64,000 bases of DNA, taken from assembly GCF_900176205.1 (NCBI RefSeq), contig NZ_LT859959.1:620001-684000 (forward strand). Reading direction: 5' to 3'. Of the stretch, positions 40,034 through 49,043 are shown piece by piece. Under the pieces are notes generated by a model. It was not told the origin of the DNA, ran no database searches, and saw nothing but the letters and a program-made list of their open reading frames with translations. The position numbers were made by a program, and so were the translations under genes. Origin of the DNA: Bradyrhizobium sp. ORS 285 (lineage in GTDB: Bacteria; Pseudomonadota; Alphaproteobacteria; Rhizobiales; Xanthobacteraceae). Position 1 is the stretch's first letter. Every line of letters begins with the position of its first letter.

Positions 40034-40163
40034 CACCTCTCCCCACCGGGGAGAGGTCGGCGCGCAGCGCCGGGTGAGGGGGCTTGCGCCGACAGATAGA
40101 CCGTAATCCCTCACCCGGATTGCATCTGGCGATGCAATCCGACCTCTCCCGACGGGAGAAGTG
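40034..40163. repeat. Extragenic repeat, copy 2 of a pair flanking gap-recQ
   Basis: It shares with 36678-36811 the order CACCTCTCCCC, GGGGAGAGGTCGG, CGCGCAGCGCCGGGTGAGG, CCCTCACCCGGATTGC, GATGCAATCC and CGACCTCTCCCG, in the same orientation, with only scattered differences and a changed centre. It lies between the tkt stop and the recQ start. Confidence 0.85.
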
Positions 40164-40203
40164 GACCTCCGTTGCTGCCACAATGGAGGCTTCCAACGGA
40201 AGA

Positions 40204-42189
40204 TCACCCCAGCCGCTTCACCGCGGCGTCCACCGCCGCCTCGGCGGTGATGCCGAAGTGCTTGTACAGCTCCTTGGCCGGGCCGCTCTCGCCGAACGAA
40301 TGCATGCCGATGAAGATGCCGTCCTGGCCGATCACGGCATCCCAGCCCCAGCGCACGGCGGCCTCGATCGCGATCTTGACCGGCGCCTTGCCGATGATCG
40401 CGGCCTTGGTCTCTTCCGGCTGCTCGAGCAGCAGTTCGAGCGAAGGCACCGAGACGACGCGCGCAGGGATGCCGCGCTCGGCGAGCTGCTTCTGCGCGGC
40501 CACCGCGATCTCGACCTCCGAGCCGGTGGCGAACAGCGACACCTTGGCCTCGCCCTGGGCGGCGACCAGCTCATAGCCGCCATGGCTGCAGGGATTGTCG
40601 GATGGAGCCGAGGTGCGCAGCTGCGGCAGGTTCTGCCGCGTCAGCGCCAGCACGGTCGGGCCGTTGGTGCGGTTGAGCGCCAGCTCCCAGCACTCCGCGG
40701 TCTCGATCGAATCGCACGGTCGGAACACGCGCATGTTGGGGATGACGCGCAGCGCCGCCAGATGCTCGACCGGCTGGTGCGTCGGGCCGTCCTCGCCGAG
40801 GCCGATCGAATCGTGGGTCAGCACGTAGACGACGCCCGCACCCATCAGCGCCGACAGGCGCATTGCGCCGCGGGCATAGTCGGAGAACACCAGGAAGGTG
40901 GCGCCGTTCGGCGCGAAGCCGCCATGCAGGAAGATGCCGTTCATGCACGCCGCCATGCCGTGCTCGCGGATTCCGTAATGGATGAAGCGGCCCTTCGGCG
41001 TCTTGGCTGAGAACGAGGTCGCCGACTTCGCCTTGTTGTTGTTGGAGCCGGTGAGGTCGGCCGAGCCCGCGACGAACTCGAACGGCATGGCCGCTGCGAT
41101 CGCCTCGATCGCGGCCTCCGACGATTTGCGGGTGGCGACGTTGAGCGGATTTTCCAGCAGCGCCTTCTTGTGGTCCTTTAGCGCCTTCGACAGCGCGGCG
41201 GGACGCTCATGGCGCAGCCGGCGTTCGAACTCCGCACGCTTGCGCGGGCCCATCTCGGCAAGCCGTGTCTCCCACTCGGTCCTGACAGCTGCTCCGCGGC
41301 GGCCGGCCTCGCGCCAGGCGGCGAGCACGTCGTCCGGCACAGAGAATGCTTCCTGCGAGATGCCGAGCTTCTCCTTGGCGCCCTTCAGCTCCTCGGCGCC
41401 CAGCGCCTCGCCATGCACCTTGGAGGTGCCGGCCTTGGTCGGTGCGCCATAGCCGATCGTGGTCTTGCAGGCGATCAGGCTCGGCCGCGAGGATTTCTGC
41501 GCCCGCGCGATCGCAGCGGCGATGGCTTCGGGATCATGGCCGTCGATCAGCTCGGCGGCCCAGCCGGCCGACTTGAAGCGCTTCACCTGGTCGACCGAAT
41601 CGGCGATCGACAGCGGGCCGTCGATCGAGATGCCGTTATCGTCCCACAGCACGATCAGCTTGTTGAGCTTCCAGTGCCCGGCCATCGCGATGGCTTCCTG
41701 GGAGATGCCTTCCATCAGGTCGCCGTCGGAGGCCAGCACATAGGTGTGGTGGTCGACGATCTTCTTGCCGTATTCCGCCTGCAGCATCTTCTCGGCGAGC
41801 GCCATGCCGACCGCGGTCGAGATGCCCTGGCCGAGCGGGCCGGTGGTGGTCTCGATGCCCTTGGTGCGGAAGTTCTCCGGATGGCCCGGGGTGAGCGAAT
41901 CGACCTGGCGGAAGCGCTTGATCTGGTCGAGCGTCATCTCCTCGTTGCCGGTCAGATACAGCAGCGCATACAGCAGCATCGAGCCGTGGCCGGCCGACAG
42001 CACGAAGCGGTCGCGGTCCGGCCAGGCGGGCGCGGCGGCATCATATTTCAGCACGCGGGTGAACAGCACGGTGGCGACGTCGGCGGCGCCCATCGGCAAG
42101 CCGGGATGCCCGGATTTCGCCTTTTCGACGGCATCCATTGCGAGCGCGCGGATGGCGTTGGCCATGCGGGAGTGATCGACCTGCGTCAT
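40204..42189 (-). CDS. tkt: Transketolase
   Basis: This 661-residue thiamine-diphosphate enzyme moves two-carbon units between sugar phosphates in the pentose-phosphate and Calvin pathways. The cofactor-binding region [14 protein letters not shown] lies near residues 150-163 with [10 protein letters not shown] after it. The N-terminus has [14 protein letters not shown], and the pyrimidine-binding domain contains [10 protein letters not shown] and [14 protein letters not shown]. The ATG at 42189 ([14 protein letters not shown]) is the family start; a 63-codon longer frame lacks homology. It is divergent from the DUF4164-zapA pair. Confidence 0.97.
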   Translation of the reverse strand: MTQVDHSRMANAIRALAMDAVEKAKSGHPGLPMGAADVATVLFTRVLKYDAAAPAWPDRDRFVLSAGHGSMLLYALLYLTGNEEMTLDQIKRFRQVDSLTPGHPENFRTKGIETTTGPLGQGISTAVGMALAEKMLQAEYGKKIVDHHTYVLASDGDLMEGISQEAIAMAGHWKLNKLIVLWDDNGISIDGPLSIADSVDQVKRFKSAGWAAELIDGHDPEAIAAAIARAQKSSRPSLIACKTTIGYGAPTKAGTSKVHGEALGAEELKGAKEKLGISQEAFSVPDDVLAAWREAGRRGAAVRTEWETRLAEMGPRKRAEFERRLRHERPAALSKALKDHKKALLENPLNVATRKSSEAAIEAIAAAMPFEFVAGSADLTGSNNNKAKSATSFSAKTPKGRFIHYGIREHGMAACMNGIFLHGGFAPNGATFLVFSDYARGAMRLSALMGAGVVYVLTHDSIGLGEDGPTHQPVEHLAALRVIPNMRVFRPCDSIETAECWELALNRTNGPTVLALTRQNLPQLRTSAPSDNPCSHGGYELVAAQGEAKVSLFATGSEVEIAVAAQKQLAERGIPARVVSVPSLELLLEQPEETKAAIIGKAPVKIAIEAAVRWGWDAVIGQDGIFIGMHSFGESGPAKELYKHFGITAEAAVDAAVKRLG

Positions 42190-42460
42190 GCTGGAATCCG
42201 TCCAAACGTGAAATGCTGATGACAGGAGAGCCGCCGGTATCGCTGGCGGGCCGGGATTTTGCGGGCTGATTAGCACCTCAGTTCCGGGAATCAAAGGCAA
42301 TGCAACGTCGTTTGCGTCCCAAAAGTTGCTTAGTAGTGCATAGTTTCCGCCGAGCGTTGCGCTTGGCTCGCCCAGCACGTAAGATTCTGCCCGTAAACGC
42401 TTGCCGGACAGCGGCTTTTGTCGCTATCCCCAGGCGGTATAAGGGCCTCGCATCCGCGTC

Positions 42461-42808
42461 ATGAACGATCACCCTGCCAACCTTGCCGGCCAGGTGGAAC
42501 CCGGCGCCGCCGATCTGGAGGCGGCGACGCGGCGCCTGATGACCGCGCTCGACGCGCTGGAGAGCGCGGTCGAGCGGCGGCGCGAGGCCGATCGCGACGA
42601 GGACGAGTTGGCGACTCGCATCCAGGCGCTCGGCGCCGACCGCTCGCGTCTCGCCGACGAACTCGACGGCTCGCTGATGAAGACGCGCCGGCTGGAGCGC
42701 ACCAACCGCGAGATCGCCGAGCGGCTGGACACCGCGATCGGCACCATCCGCGCGGTGCTCAATGGCGCTGGCCAAGATGGCGCAAATGACGATGAGGATG
42801 ACGAATGA
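42461..42808 (+). CDS. DUF4164 family coiled-coil protein
   Basis: This 115-residue protein is almost entirely helical with heptad character (LEAATRRLMTALDALESAV, and LADELDGSLMKTRRLERTN), and has an acidic tail NDDEDDE. It matches DUF4164, a family regularly encoded directly upstream of zapA in Rhizobiales. A role in division-related assembly is inferred from this linkage only. Its TGA overlaps the zapA ATG (ATGA at 42805-42808). Confidence 0.87.
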   Translation: MNDHPANLAGQVEPGAADLEAATRRLMTALDALESAVERRREADRDEDELATRIQALGADRSRLADELDGSLMKTRRLERTNREIAERLDTAIGTIRAVLNGAGQDGANDDEDDE

Positions 42809-43188
42809 GCCACATCAACGTCACCATCAACGGCCGCCAATATCGCATGGCCTGCGAGGAGGGCCAGGAGCTTCGCCTGTTGAAGCTCGCGGAAAGTCTC
42901 GAGACCCGCATCACCAATCTGCGCGGTAAGTTCGGCGAGATCGGCGACGCCCGGCTGACCGTGATGGCCGCGCTCACTGTCTGCGATGAACTGATCGATG
43001 CCAATCAGCGTGTGCAGATGTTGGAGCAGGAGCTCGAAGGCTTGCGCAACGTCCGCAGCCAATCCGTCGACCGCGCCCGCGCCACGCAGGTCGCGGTGGC
43101 GAAGGCCCTCAACGCCGCGGCCGAGCGCATCGAGCGCACGACGCAGGTGCTGAACCGTACCATCGGTGGCGGCGTGGCGATCGGGTAG
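42805..43188 (+). CDS. zapA: Cell division protein ZapA
   Basis: This 127-residue protein binds and bundles FtsZ filaments at the division site. It has the ZapA globular head (SHINVTINGRQYRMACEEGQE), then LTVMAALTVCDELIDANQ and a C-terminal coiled coil (MLEQELEGLRN). It is slightly longer than the Escherichia coli protein, as usual in alphaproteobacteria. It overlaps DUF4164 by 4 bp. In most alphaproteobacteria the 6S RNA and the cyclo-ligase gene follow directly; here they lie more than 9 kb downstream. Confidence 0.93.
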   Translation: MSHINVTINGRQYRMACEEGQELRLLKLAESLETRITNLRGKFGEIGDARLTVMAALTVCDELIDANQRVQMLEQELEGLRNVRSQSVDRARATQVAVAKALNAAAERIERTTQVLNRTIGGGVAIG

Positions 43189-43293
43189 AGCACATCCAAG
43201 CTCGCAGGCCCTCGCGCGATCTCATCGTGATTGTGGTGCGGTCCTGCATGCAAGAGTGTTGCACGAGTGTTTGGCAAGCTCGCCGCTCCATTA

Positions 43294-43424
43294 CCGGTGT
43301 CGTCCCGGCCTTGAGCCGGGACCCTTACCGCGTGATCTCTCCATCGGGCAGGGTGGTCGACACCGAGCGCAACAACAAGCAGCGGTGGTTATGGGTCCCT
43401 GCTTTCGCAGGGACGACAGCGGTG
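43294..43424. repeat. Mosaic extragenic palindromic repeat
   Basis: The left end CGGTGTCGTCCCGGCCTTGA with GAGCCGGGACCC and the right end TTATGGGTCCCTGC...GCAGGGACGACAGCGGT are built from the same blocks as the elements at 19957, 30307 and 51095. It marks the junction immediately downstream of zapA. The remainder of 43189-43480 shows no gene and no 6S-like structure. Confidence 0.8.
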
Positions 43425-43480
43425 AGCTTGGCGACGGCTCGATCTACGTCATAGTTGTGCGTCGCCTACAGCGCTCTTGC

Positions 43481-43867
43481 TCATAGCTGCGCCTCGATCG
43501 CCGCCTTGTCGATCACCGACCACACTTCCGCAATCCGGCCGTCGCGAAATTCGTAGAACACGTTCTCGCTGAAGACGACACGCCGGCCGTTCACCGGCAG
43601 GCCGAGAAACTCACCCTTCGGCGTGCAGTCGAAGTCCAGCCGGCACGCAACATGCGGCGGGTCCGCCACCAGCAAGCCAATGTTGAAGCGAAGATCGGGA
43701 ATGGCGGCGAAGTCGCCGATCAGCATGTCGCGATAGTCCGCCAGTCCAAGCTGCCGGCCGTTATGCACGACGTGCTCGTGCACGAAATCCCCGAGCGCGG
43801 GCCAAGCCTGCGCATTCAGGCAGACAATGTAGGCGCGATAGTGATTGGCGAGCTCGGCTGCGGTCAT
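43481..43867 (-). CDS. SnoaL/NTF2-like protein (ester cyclase family)
   Basis: This 128-residue protein has the NTF2-like alpha/beta cone: N-terminal helices (AAELANHYRAYIVCLNAQAW), then YRDMLIGDFAAIPDLRFNI and strands ending FYEFRDGRIAEVWSVID. SnoaL-type ester cyclases share this pattern, but many relatives have no known reaction. It is a single minus-strand gene beside the small membrane protein gene. Function is not assigned. Confidence 0.85.
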   Translation of the reverse strand: MTAAELANHYRAYIVCLNAQAWPALGDFVHEHVVHNGRQLGLADYRDMLIGDFAAIPDLRFNIGLLVADPPHVACRLDFDCTPKGEFLGLPVNGRRVVFSENVFYEFRDGRIAEVWSVIDKAAIEAQL

Positions 43868-43934
43868 CGGCTGTGCTTGGTTTGGAACGAGAATCGGCCA
43901 ACCTCGCGCAAGGGCAACGGTTCCGAAGACCTGA

Positions 43935-44138
43935 TCAGAGACCCTCCAGGATCAGCCCGATCGTTTCCAACGGAAATGCTGCGGCGAGGGCGCCGATGAT
44001 CAGGCCGACAATGCCCAGCGCCACCGCGCCGATCCAGCCGCCGGAGTGGAGGCCAACGGCGACACCCACGAATGTCCCGGTCGCCATCGCACATACAGCC
44101 CAGATCGTGTGAACGATCAGTCCGATCGCCTTCAGCAT
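43935..44138 (-). CDS. Small hydrophobic membrane protein, unknown function
   Basis: This 67-residue protein (MLKAIGLIVHTIWAVCAMA...) is hydrophobic over almost its full length, with two or three predicted helices separated by GLHSGGW and a glycine-rich GIVGLIIGALAAAF. GAGG lies about 7 nt before the ATG at 44138. No family is recognised. It precedes the SnoaL-like gene on the same strand with a 67-bp spacer and is divergent from the serine hydrolase. Confidence 0.65.
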   Translation of the reverse strand: MLKAIGLIVHTIWAVCAMATGTFVGVAVGLHSGGWIGAVALGIVGLIIGALAAAFPLETIGLILEGL

Positions 44139-44350
44139 GCGTGACCTCGCGCAGCAGCGGTCTCACCCATCCCCAATCATTCGTCGTGCCACGCGGTGAT
44201 TGTGCAGCAGCGAACGCGATCACGTCGTCGCGATGCAACCGTGTTGCGAGCGCTTGTCGTTCGCTGCGTGCTGCCCTACTGCTGGGGCAGGCGGACATCA
44301 CCGAATCCCGCGCCGACAAGCGGGATCGTGTTCGCATCAGGGAGGTGTTC

Positions 44351-45619
44351 TTGAACAGACTGATTTTCGCGGCGGCCGCCGCAGCCTTCACCGCGCTCGC
44401 GACTCCGCTCGTCGCCGCGCCGCTGCCCGAAGCCAAGCCCGACGAGGTCGGCTTCTCGCAAACGGGCCTCACCCGCATGGACGATTTCTTCGCCCGCGAG
44501 ATCGCCGCCAAGCGCGTGCCCGGCGCAGTGGTCGCGATCGCCCGTGACGGCAAGCTCGTTCACTACAAGGCCTATGGCCAGCTCGATCCGGTCAAGGGCA
44601 CGCCGATGCCGCTGGATGCGATCTTCGCGCTGGCCTCGATGACCAAGCCGATGGCCGCGGTGGCCGGGCTGAGCTTGATGGAGCAGGGGCGGCTGCCGCT
44701 GCAGGCGAAGCTCGCCGACTACTATCCGGCGTTCGCCGACATGAAGGTCGGCTTGGTGCAGGAGAACGGCGCGCTGCAATTGGTGCCGCAGGCGAGGCCG
44801 ATCCTGATCCACGATCTCTACCGCCACACCTCGGGCCTGATGTATGGCGGCCGGCCCGACAGCGCGAGCCCGGTGGCGCGGCTCTATCCCGACGGCATTG
44901 CGCCGGCGATCGAGGGCGACACCCAGTCCTTCATCGAGCGCCTCACCAAGCTGCCGCTGGCGCATCAGCCCGGCACGCAGTTCGAATATGGTTTCTCCAT
45001 CGACGTGCTCGGCGCCGTCGTCGAGAAGGTCAGCGAGCAGCGGCTCGGCGAGTATCTCTCCAACAACGTCTGGAAGCCCCTCGGCATGCAGGACGCGACC
45101 TTCGCGCCTTCAGACGCGCAGCGGTCGCGACTGGCGCGGCCGTTCCCGAACGATCCGCTCACCGGCAAGCCGCAGGCGATCAGGCTGCTGGATACGCCGA
45201 CCAGGTCCGACTGCGGCGGCGCCTGCTCCTTCGCCACCATCGGCGACTACATCCGCTTCGGCCAGATGCTGCTCAACGGCGGCGAGCTCGACGGTGTGCG
45301 CATCCTCAGCCCGAAGACGGTGCATCACATGACCTCCAACCATCTCGGACCGGAGATCAAGAACACCGTCGCCACCGTCGAGCCGCATCGCGCGGGCTTC
45401 GGTTTTGGACTGAGCGTGGCCGTGCGCACCAGCGAGGGTCTGTCGGCGGTGCCCGGCAATCCCGGCGAGTTCAGCTGGAACGGCGCCTTCGGCACGCAGT
45501 TCTTCTGCGATCCCAAGGAGCGGCTGGTCGTGGTGGTCGGCACGGCGGCGCCAGGAGACCTGCGCAAATATTATCGCGAGCAGGTGCAGGACATCGTCTA
45601 CGGCGCGATGGTGAAGTGA
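44351..45619 (+). CDS. Exported serine hydrolase, beta-lactamase family (class C/EstB-like)
   Basis: This 422-residue protein has a signal peptide (NRLIFAAAAAAFTALATPL, cleavage near VAA) and the serine beta-lactamase fold. The nucleophile motif ASMTKPMAA (SxxK) lies near residues 98-106, and FEYGFSID occupies the Y-x-x position. Such proteins include esterases, D-amino peptidases and carboxypeptidases, and most are not antibiotic-resistance enzymes. Translation is set at TTG 44351, with GGAGG 5 nt upstream; earlier starts lack a ribosome site and disrupt the signal peptide. Confidence 0.88.
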   Translation: MNRLIFAAAAAAFTALATPLVAAPLPEAKPDEVGFSQTGLTRMDDFFAREIAAKRVPGAVVAIARDGKLVHYKAYGQLDPVKGTPMPLDAIFALASMTKPMAAVAGLSLMEQGRLPLQAKLADYYPAFADMKVGLVQENGALQLVPQARPILIHDLYRHTSGLMYGGRPDSASPVARLYPDGIAPAIEGDTQSFIERLTKLPLAHQPGTQFEYGFSIDVLGAVVEKVSEQRLGEYLSNNVWKPLGMQDATFAPSDAQRSRLARPFPNDPLTGKPQAIRLLDTPTRSDCGGACSFATIGDYIRFGQMLLNGGELDGVRILSPKTVHHMTSNHLGPEIKNTVATVEPHRAGFGFGLSVAVRTSEGLSAVPGNPGEFSWNGAFGTQFFCDPKERLVVVVGTAAPGDLRKYYREQVQDIVYGAMVK

Positions 45620-45679
45620 TCGCGACGGCGCTCGTTTGCATCGGTGCAGACGAGCGCCGCAGCCATCGCATGGTCCGGA

Positions 45680-47863
45680 CTACTTGACCTCGATCTCGGC
45701 CATCATGCCTTTGTCTTCGTGCTCCAGAATGTGGCAGTGGAACACGAAGCGGCCGCCGACCATCTGCTCGTTGAAGTCGATCCGGATACGAAGATAGCCG
45801 CCGGTCGGGACCGGGTAGCTGTCGAACCGCCGCTCCTTGAGCTTGCCGCGCGGCATCGTGATCCGGCCGGTGGGATCGAACAGGTCGATCACCTCGAACT
45901 TCATTTGATGCACATGGAAATTGTGCGTCTCGTGATTGCTGTCCAGCGGATCGTTGACGATGGTCCAGGTCTCGGGACGGCCCGCGCGTGCAGCAAGCAC
46001 GACCGAGTTCTTGCCGAACGATGCGGCGCTTGCCTCGGCGGCCTTGATGTGCGCCGCCCAGTCGGCGCCTTTGAAGGTCGCGCAGTCGGCCCCGATCTTG
46101 AAGTCCTCGATGTTCTTGGCCGTATCGACATGGATGGCGAGCGCAATGATCCGATCCTCGTGGCCGGCCTGTTCGGCGCAGGCATCCTTCGCGGGCGGCT
46201 GCGGATGCTCGTCGGTGCCGCCGCCGTGAGCGTGCTCTGAAGGCCGTGCCGCCGGCATCGGCTCGTTGCGGTCGGGCGCCACGGCGCGCGCCATTTCGGA
46301 GCCGGGTTGCCAGGGAGAGACGATGAAGGGCTGGAACTGGCGTACCGCGCCGAGGACGGTCTTGGGTCGGTTGAGCCGCGCCTGGGTCGTGGACAGGGAC
46401 TCGAGCGCCGCCGGTGGGGTGGTGGGTTCGGCCGCGAACGACACCGCGGCGAGGTCGACCGCCGGCCAGGAGTCGCCGAACCCCGCGGTCTCGCCGGTGA
46501 AGAAGCCGTAGCTGCGCAGCCGCGCCTCGAGCGGCTGGCTGCCGTCGAAGCGGCCCTCGGCGGTGGCGCGGTCCACGCCGATCTCGATCCGGGAGCCCGG
46601 CATCAGCAGCACGCGATCCGCCATGACGGGGGTGGAGGCTCCGCCGCTCTGCGCGACCACGGCGACACCATCGCGGGCCAGGATCTGCACGCGCAGCGGC
46701 CGGCCGGTGGTCGTCTCGACGAGGGCGAGATCGTAGGTCATGTCCGCGCTCGCATTGGCGATGCGCCAGATCTGCTGCTCGCCGGAGCCGAGCGAGATCT
46801 GGGGGAACACCTGACCATTGACCGTGAACAGCCAGCCCTGGGTGAGCTTCTGGCCGGCGTGGTCGGGATCATCGATCTGCGTGAAGCAGGCCCCGAGCGG
46901 CGGCGCATCGCCCGGGCCGGGGCCGCAGAGATCCGACTTGTGGCTCGGGCTATCGACCGGCAGGAAGCGCGCGTTAAGCGTTCCCGGCGACGCCTGCGTC
47001 ACCTGGTCGATCTGAATGTCCTTCAGCATCATGAATTTTTCGATCGAGGCGACCGGCTTGGCCGGATCCTGCGGACGGGCGCCGCCGGAGGCGCCGGCGC
47101 CATTCGCCGCGGGCTTTCCCTTGATGAAGATCAGACCGGACAGGCCGGCGCCGACCTGTGTCCGCGCATTGCCGTGCACGTGCGGGTGATACCAGAACAA
47201 TCCCTCCGGATGAGCGTCCGGCAGCGCGATCTGGTAGTTCATCTCGTCGCGCTTCTCGCCGAAGAACAAGCGTGCATGCGTGGCCGCGGCCGCGCCGCCA
47301 TGGTTCGTGCAGCGCTTCTCGCCTTCGCTGCCGGCAGGCTGGCCGGACGGCAGTGTGCAGACATAGACGGTGTCGCCCACGGGCTCGGCAGCGATGGCTT
47401 CGGCCGGATTGGCGGGATTGGGCTTGGTGTCGAGGTCGGGACTCACCAGGAGCCCGTGAGTGTGCAGATTGGTGGCAGCGAAATCGCCCGGCGTGAGCTG
47501 GTTCCTCAGCTTGATGTCCACGACGTCGCCGGCATTCAGCCGCCACACCTCGGGGATCAGCTTGCCATCGTAGAGCATGAGGTCGTCGACCCGCAGGGTG
47601 GCGCCGGCGGGAAGCTTGGCGCCGCCCACCGTGAGGCCGTCCGGCAGATCGAACGTGACCGCGCCCTGCGTCGCGACCAACAGCGCGCTGCGCCGCGTGT
47701 TGCCGGCGGGGGCCTCGCAGGCCACGTCGACCTTGCCGGCATTGGGTGCGCAGGGGTCGCTCGGTGCGATGGCCTTGAGCTCGGTCGCATGAGCGTCCGC
47801 GCCGGCTAGAATGGCGAGGGTGAGGGCGAGCAGCAGACGTCCTGGAGAGCAGTGGCGGTTCAT
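45680..47863 (-). CDS. Multicopper oxidase, exported
   Basis: This 727-residue secreted cuproenzyme has a signal peptide (GRLLLALTLAILAGADAHA) and three cupredoxin-like domains. Copper-site motifs are NLHTHG near residue 140, WYHPHVHG near 228, HNFHVHQ near 650 and HCHILEHEDKGMM near the C-terminus. Long inserts include an AHGGGTDEHPQPP stretch that is histidine-rich. Possible roles are copper tolerance or phenol/metal oxidation. The ATG at 47863 is preferred over 47872 because GGAAGG lies 9 nt before it but touches the first ATG. It is divergent from the GST gene. Confidence 0.92.
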   Translation of the reverse strand: MNRHCSPGRLLLALTLAILAGADAHATELKAIAPSDPCAPNAGKVDVACEAPAGNTRRSALLVATQGAVTFDLPDGLTVGGAKLPAGATLRVDDLMLYDGKLIPEVWRLNAGDVVDIKLRNQLTPGDFAATNLHTHGLLVSPDLDTKPNPANPAEAIAAEPVGDTVYVCTLPSGQPAGSEGEKRCTNHGGAAAATHARLFFGEKRDEMNYQIALPDAHPEGLFWYHPHVHGNARTQVGAGLSGLIFIKGKPAANGAGASGGARPQDPAKPVASIEKFMMLKDIQIDQVTQASPGTLNARFLPVDSPSHKSDLCGPGPGDAPPLGACFTQIDDPDHAGQKLTQGWLFTVNGQVFPQISLGSGEQQIWRIANASADMTYDLALVETTTGRPLRVQILARDGVAVVAQSGGASTPVMADRVLLMPGSRIEIGVDRATAEGRFDGSQPLEARLRSYGFFTGETAGFGDSWPAVDLAAVSFAAEPTTPPAALESLSTTQARLNRPKTVLGAVRQFQPFIVSPWQPGSEMARAVAPDRNEPMPAARPSEHAHGGGTDEHPQPPAKDACAEQAGHEDRIIALAIHVDTAKNIEDFKIGADCATFKGADWAAHIKAAEASAASFGKNSVVLAARAGRPETWTIVNDPLDSNHETHNFHVHQMKFEVIDLFDPTGRITMPRGKLKERRFDSYPVPTGGYLRIRIDFNEQMVGGRFVFHCHILEHEDKGMMAEIEVK

Positions 47864-47950
47864 GACGCGCATCCTTCCGCATTTTCGCGGCCAACGGCCG
47901 CAGGCCCGGACATGCGTCTCATTGAGGTTGATGTCGGTTCAAAAAACAAC

Positions 47951-47973
47951 CTTGCAAGAGACCGCCGGCGGTC
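47951..47973. promoter_or_regulatory. Palindromes in the multicopper oxidase-GST divergent spacer
   Basis: CTTGCAAG (47951-47958) is followed directly by the perfect 14-bp palindrome GACCGCCGGCGGTC (47960-47973). They lie in the 230-bp region between divergent genes, about 90 bp upstream of the oxidase start. They do not match a copper-regulator site known to me; an operator role is inferred from position and symmetry. Confidence 0.3.
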
Positions 47974-48093
47974 ACCGGTCGGGCGGCCAACGGCAATTGC
48001 GACGCATATGCGTTGCGGATTGTCGCGTGCCGCTCTCTGCCGCTACATTGCAGGCGACATCATTGCTGTCTCGTCGTCGTTTCGAAAGTCGCC

Positions 48094-48735
48094 ATGCTCA
48101 CCGTTCATCATCTCGGCAAATCTCAATCCGAACGCATCGTCTGGCTCTGCGAGGAGCTGGAGATTCCCTATGAGTTGAAGTGCTACGCGCGCGACGCCAG
48201 GACGATCCTGGCGCCCGCGGAGTACAAGGCGCTGCACCCGATCGGTGCCGCGCCCGTCATCACCGACGGCGAGCTGGTGCTCGCCGAATCCGGTGCTGTC
48301 GTCGACTACATCATTGCAAAGTACGGCCAGGGCCGCTTGCGGCCCGGGCCTGACGATCCCGACTTCGCGCCGTTTCTCTATTGGTTTCACTTCGCCAACG
48401 GCACCTTGCAGGCGGCGATGGGACGGCTGATGATCCTCAACCGGCTCAATCTGCCGGATGACAATGCCATGCTCGGGGCGATGCGGGCGCGGCTCGACCG
48501 TGCCTTCGCCGCCGTCGAGGCGCGCTGCGGCGAGGCCGACTATCTCGCCGGCAACGCGCTGACCGCGGCCGACATCATGACGGTGTTCTCGCTCACCACC
48601 ATGCGCTACTTCCAGCCCTATGATCTCGCGCCATATCCCAACATCCGGGCCTATCTGTCGCGCATCGCCGCCCGCCCGGCCTATCAGCGCGCGATGGCCA
48701 AGGGCGATCCGGGGATGGCGTTGTTGTTGAGTTGA
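48094..48735 (+). CDS. Glutathione S-transferase family protein
   Basis: This 213-residue protein has a thioredoxin-like N-terminal domain (MLTVHHLGKSQSERIVWLCEEL, with GAAPVITDGELVLAESGAVVDYI forming the glutathione site) and an all-helical C-terminal domain (LTAADIMTVFSLTTM). The ATG at 48094 is the family start; the longer frame upstream runs through the divergent promoter region. The substrate is unknown. It is divergent from the multicopper oxidase. Confidence 0.92.
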   Translation: MLTVHHLGKSQSERIVWLCEELEIPYELKCYARDARTILAPAEYKALHPIGAAPVITDGELVLAESGAVVDYIIAKYGQGRLRPGPDDPDFAPFLYWFHFANGTLQAAMGRLMILNRLNLPDDNAMLGAMRARLDRAFAAVEARCGEADYLAGNALTAADIMTVFSLTTMRYFQPYDLAPYPNIRAYLSRIAARPAYQRAMAKGDPGMALLLS

Positions 48736-48762
48736 TCACCGTGTAGCCTCGACGGCGGTGCA

Positions 48763-48968
48763 AACCTCTCCCCGCTCTTTGCGGGGAGAGGTCGGATTGC
48801 GCAGCAATCCGGGTGAGGGGCATGGCACATAGCGTGCCTAGAGCTGAAATCCATCGGACGGGCACGACGGGTCAGCGCCGATCAAACCGCGCGAAACAAC
48901 TGCACCGCCCGTGCGGCTGCCCCTCACCCCGACCCTCTCCCCGTGAAGAACGGGGAGAGGGAGCAGAC
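48763..48968. repeat. Extragenic inverted repeat (CCTCTCCCC type)
   Basis: The left part has CCTCTCCCCGCTCTTTGCGGGGAGAGG-type pairing (arms about 48768-48794), then TCGGATTGCGCAGCAATCCGGGTGAGGGG. The right part (about 48921-48962) has CCCCTCACCCCGACCC and CTCTCCCCGTGAAGAACGGGGAGAG. It is related to the pair at 36678 and 40034 with a larger centre. The whole 48736-49043 gap is explained by it. Confidence 0.8.
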
Positions 48969-49043
48969 TGCCCGTGCCGTGATGGACACTCCTGTCATCG
49001 ACTAATTAGTCGGCAGGGCCGCGTGCGCACTTTCTGGACTCAC

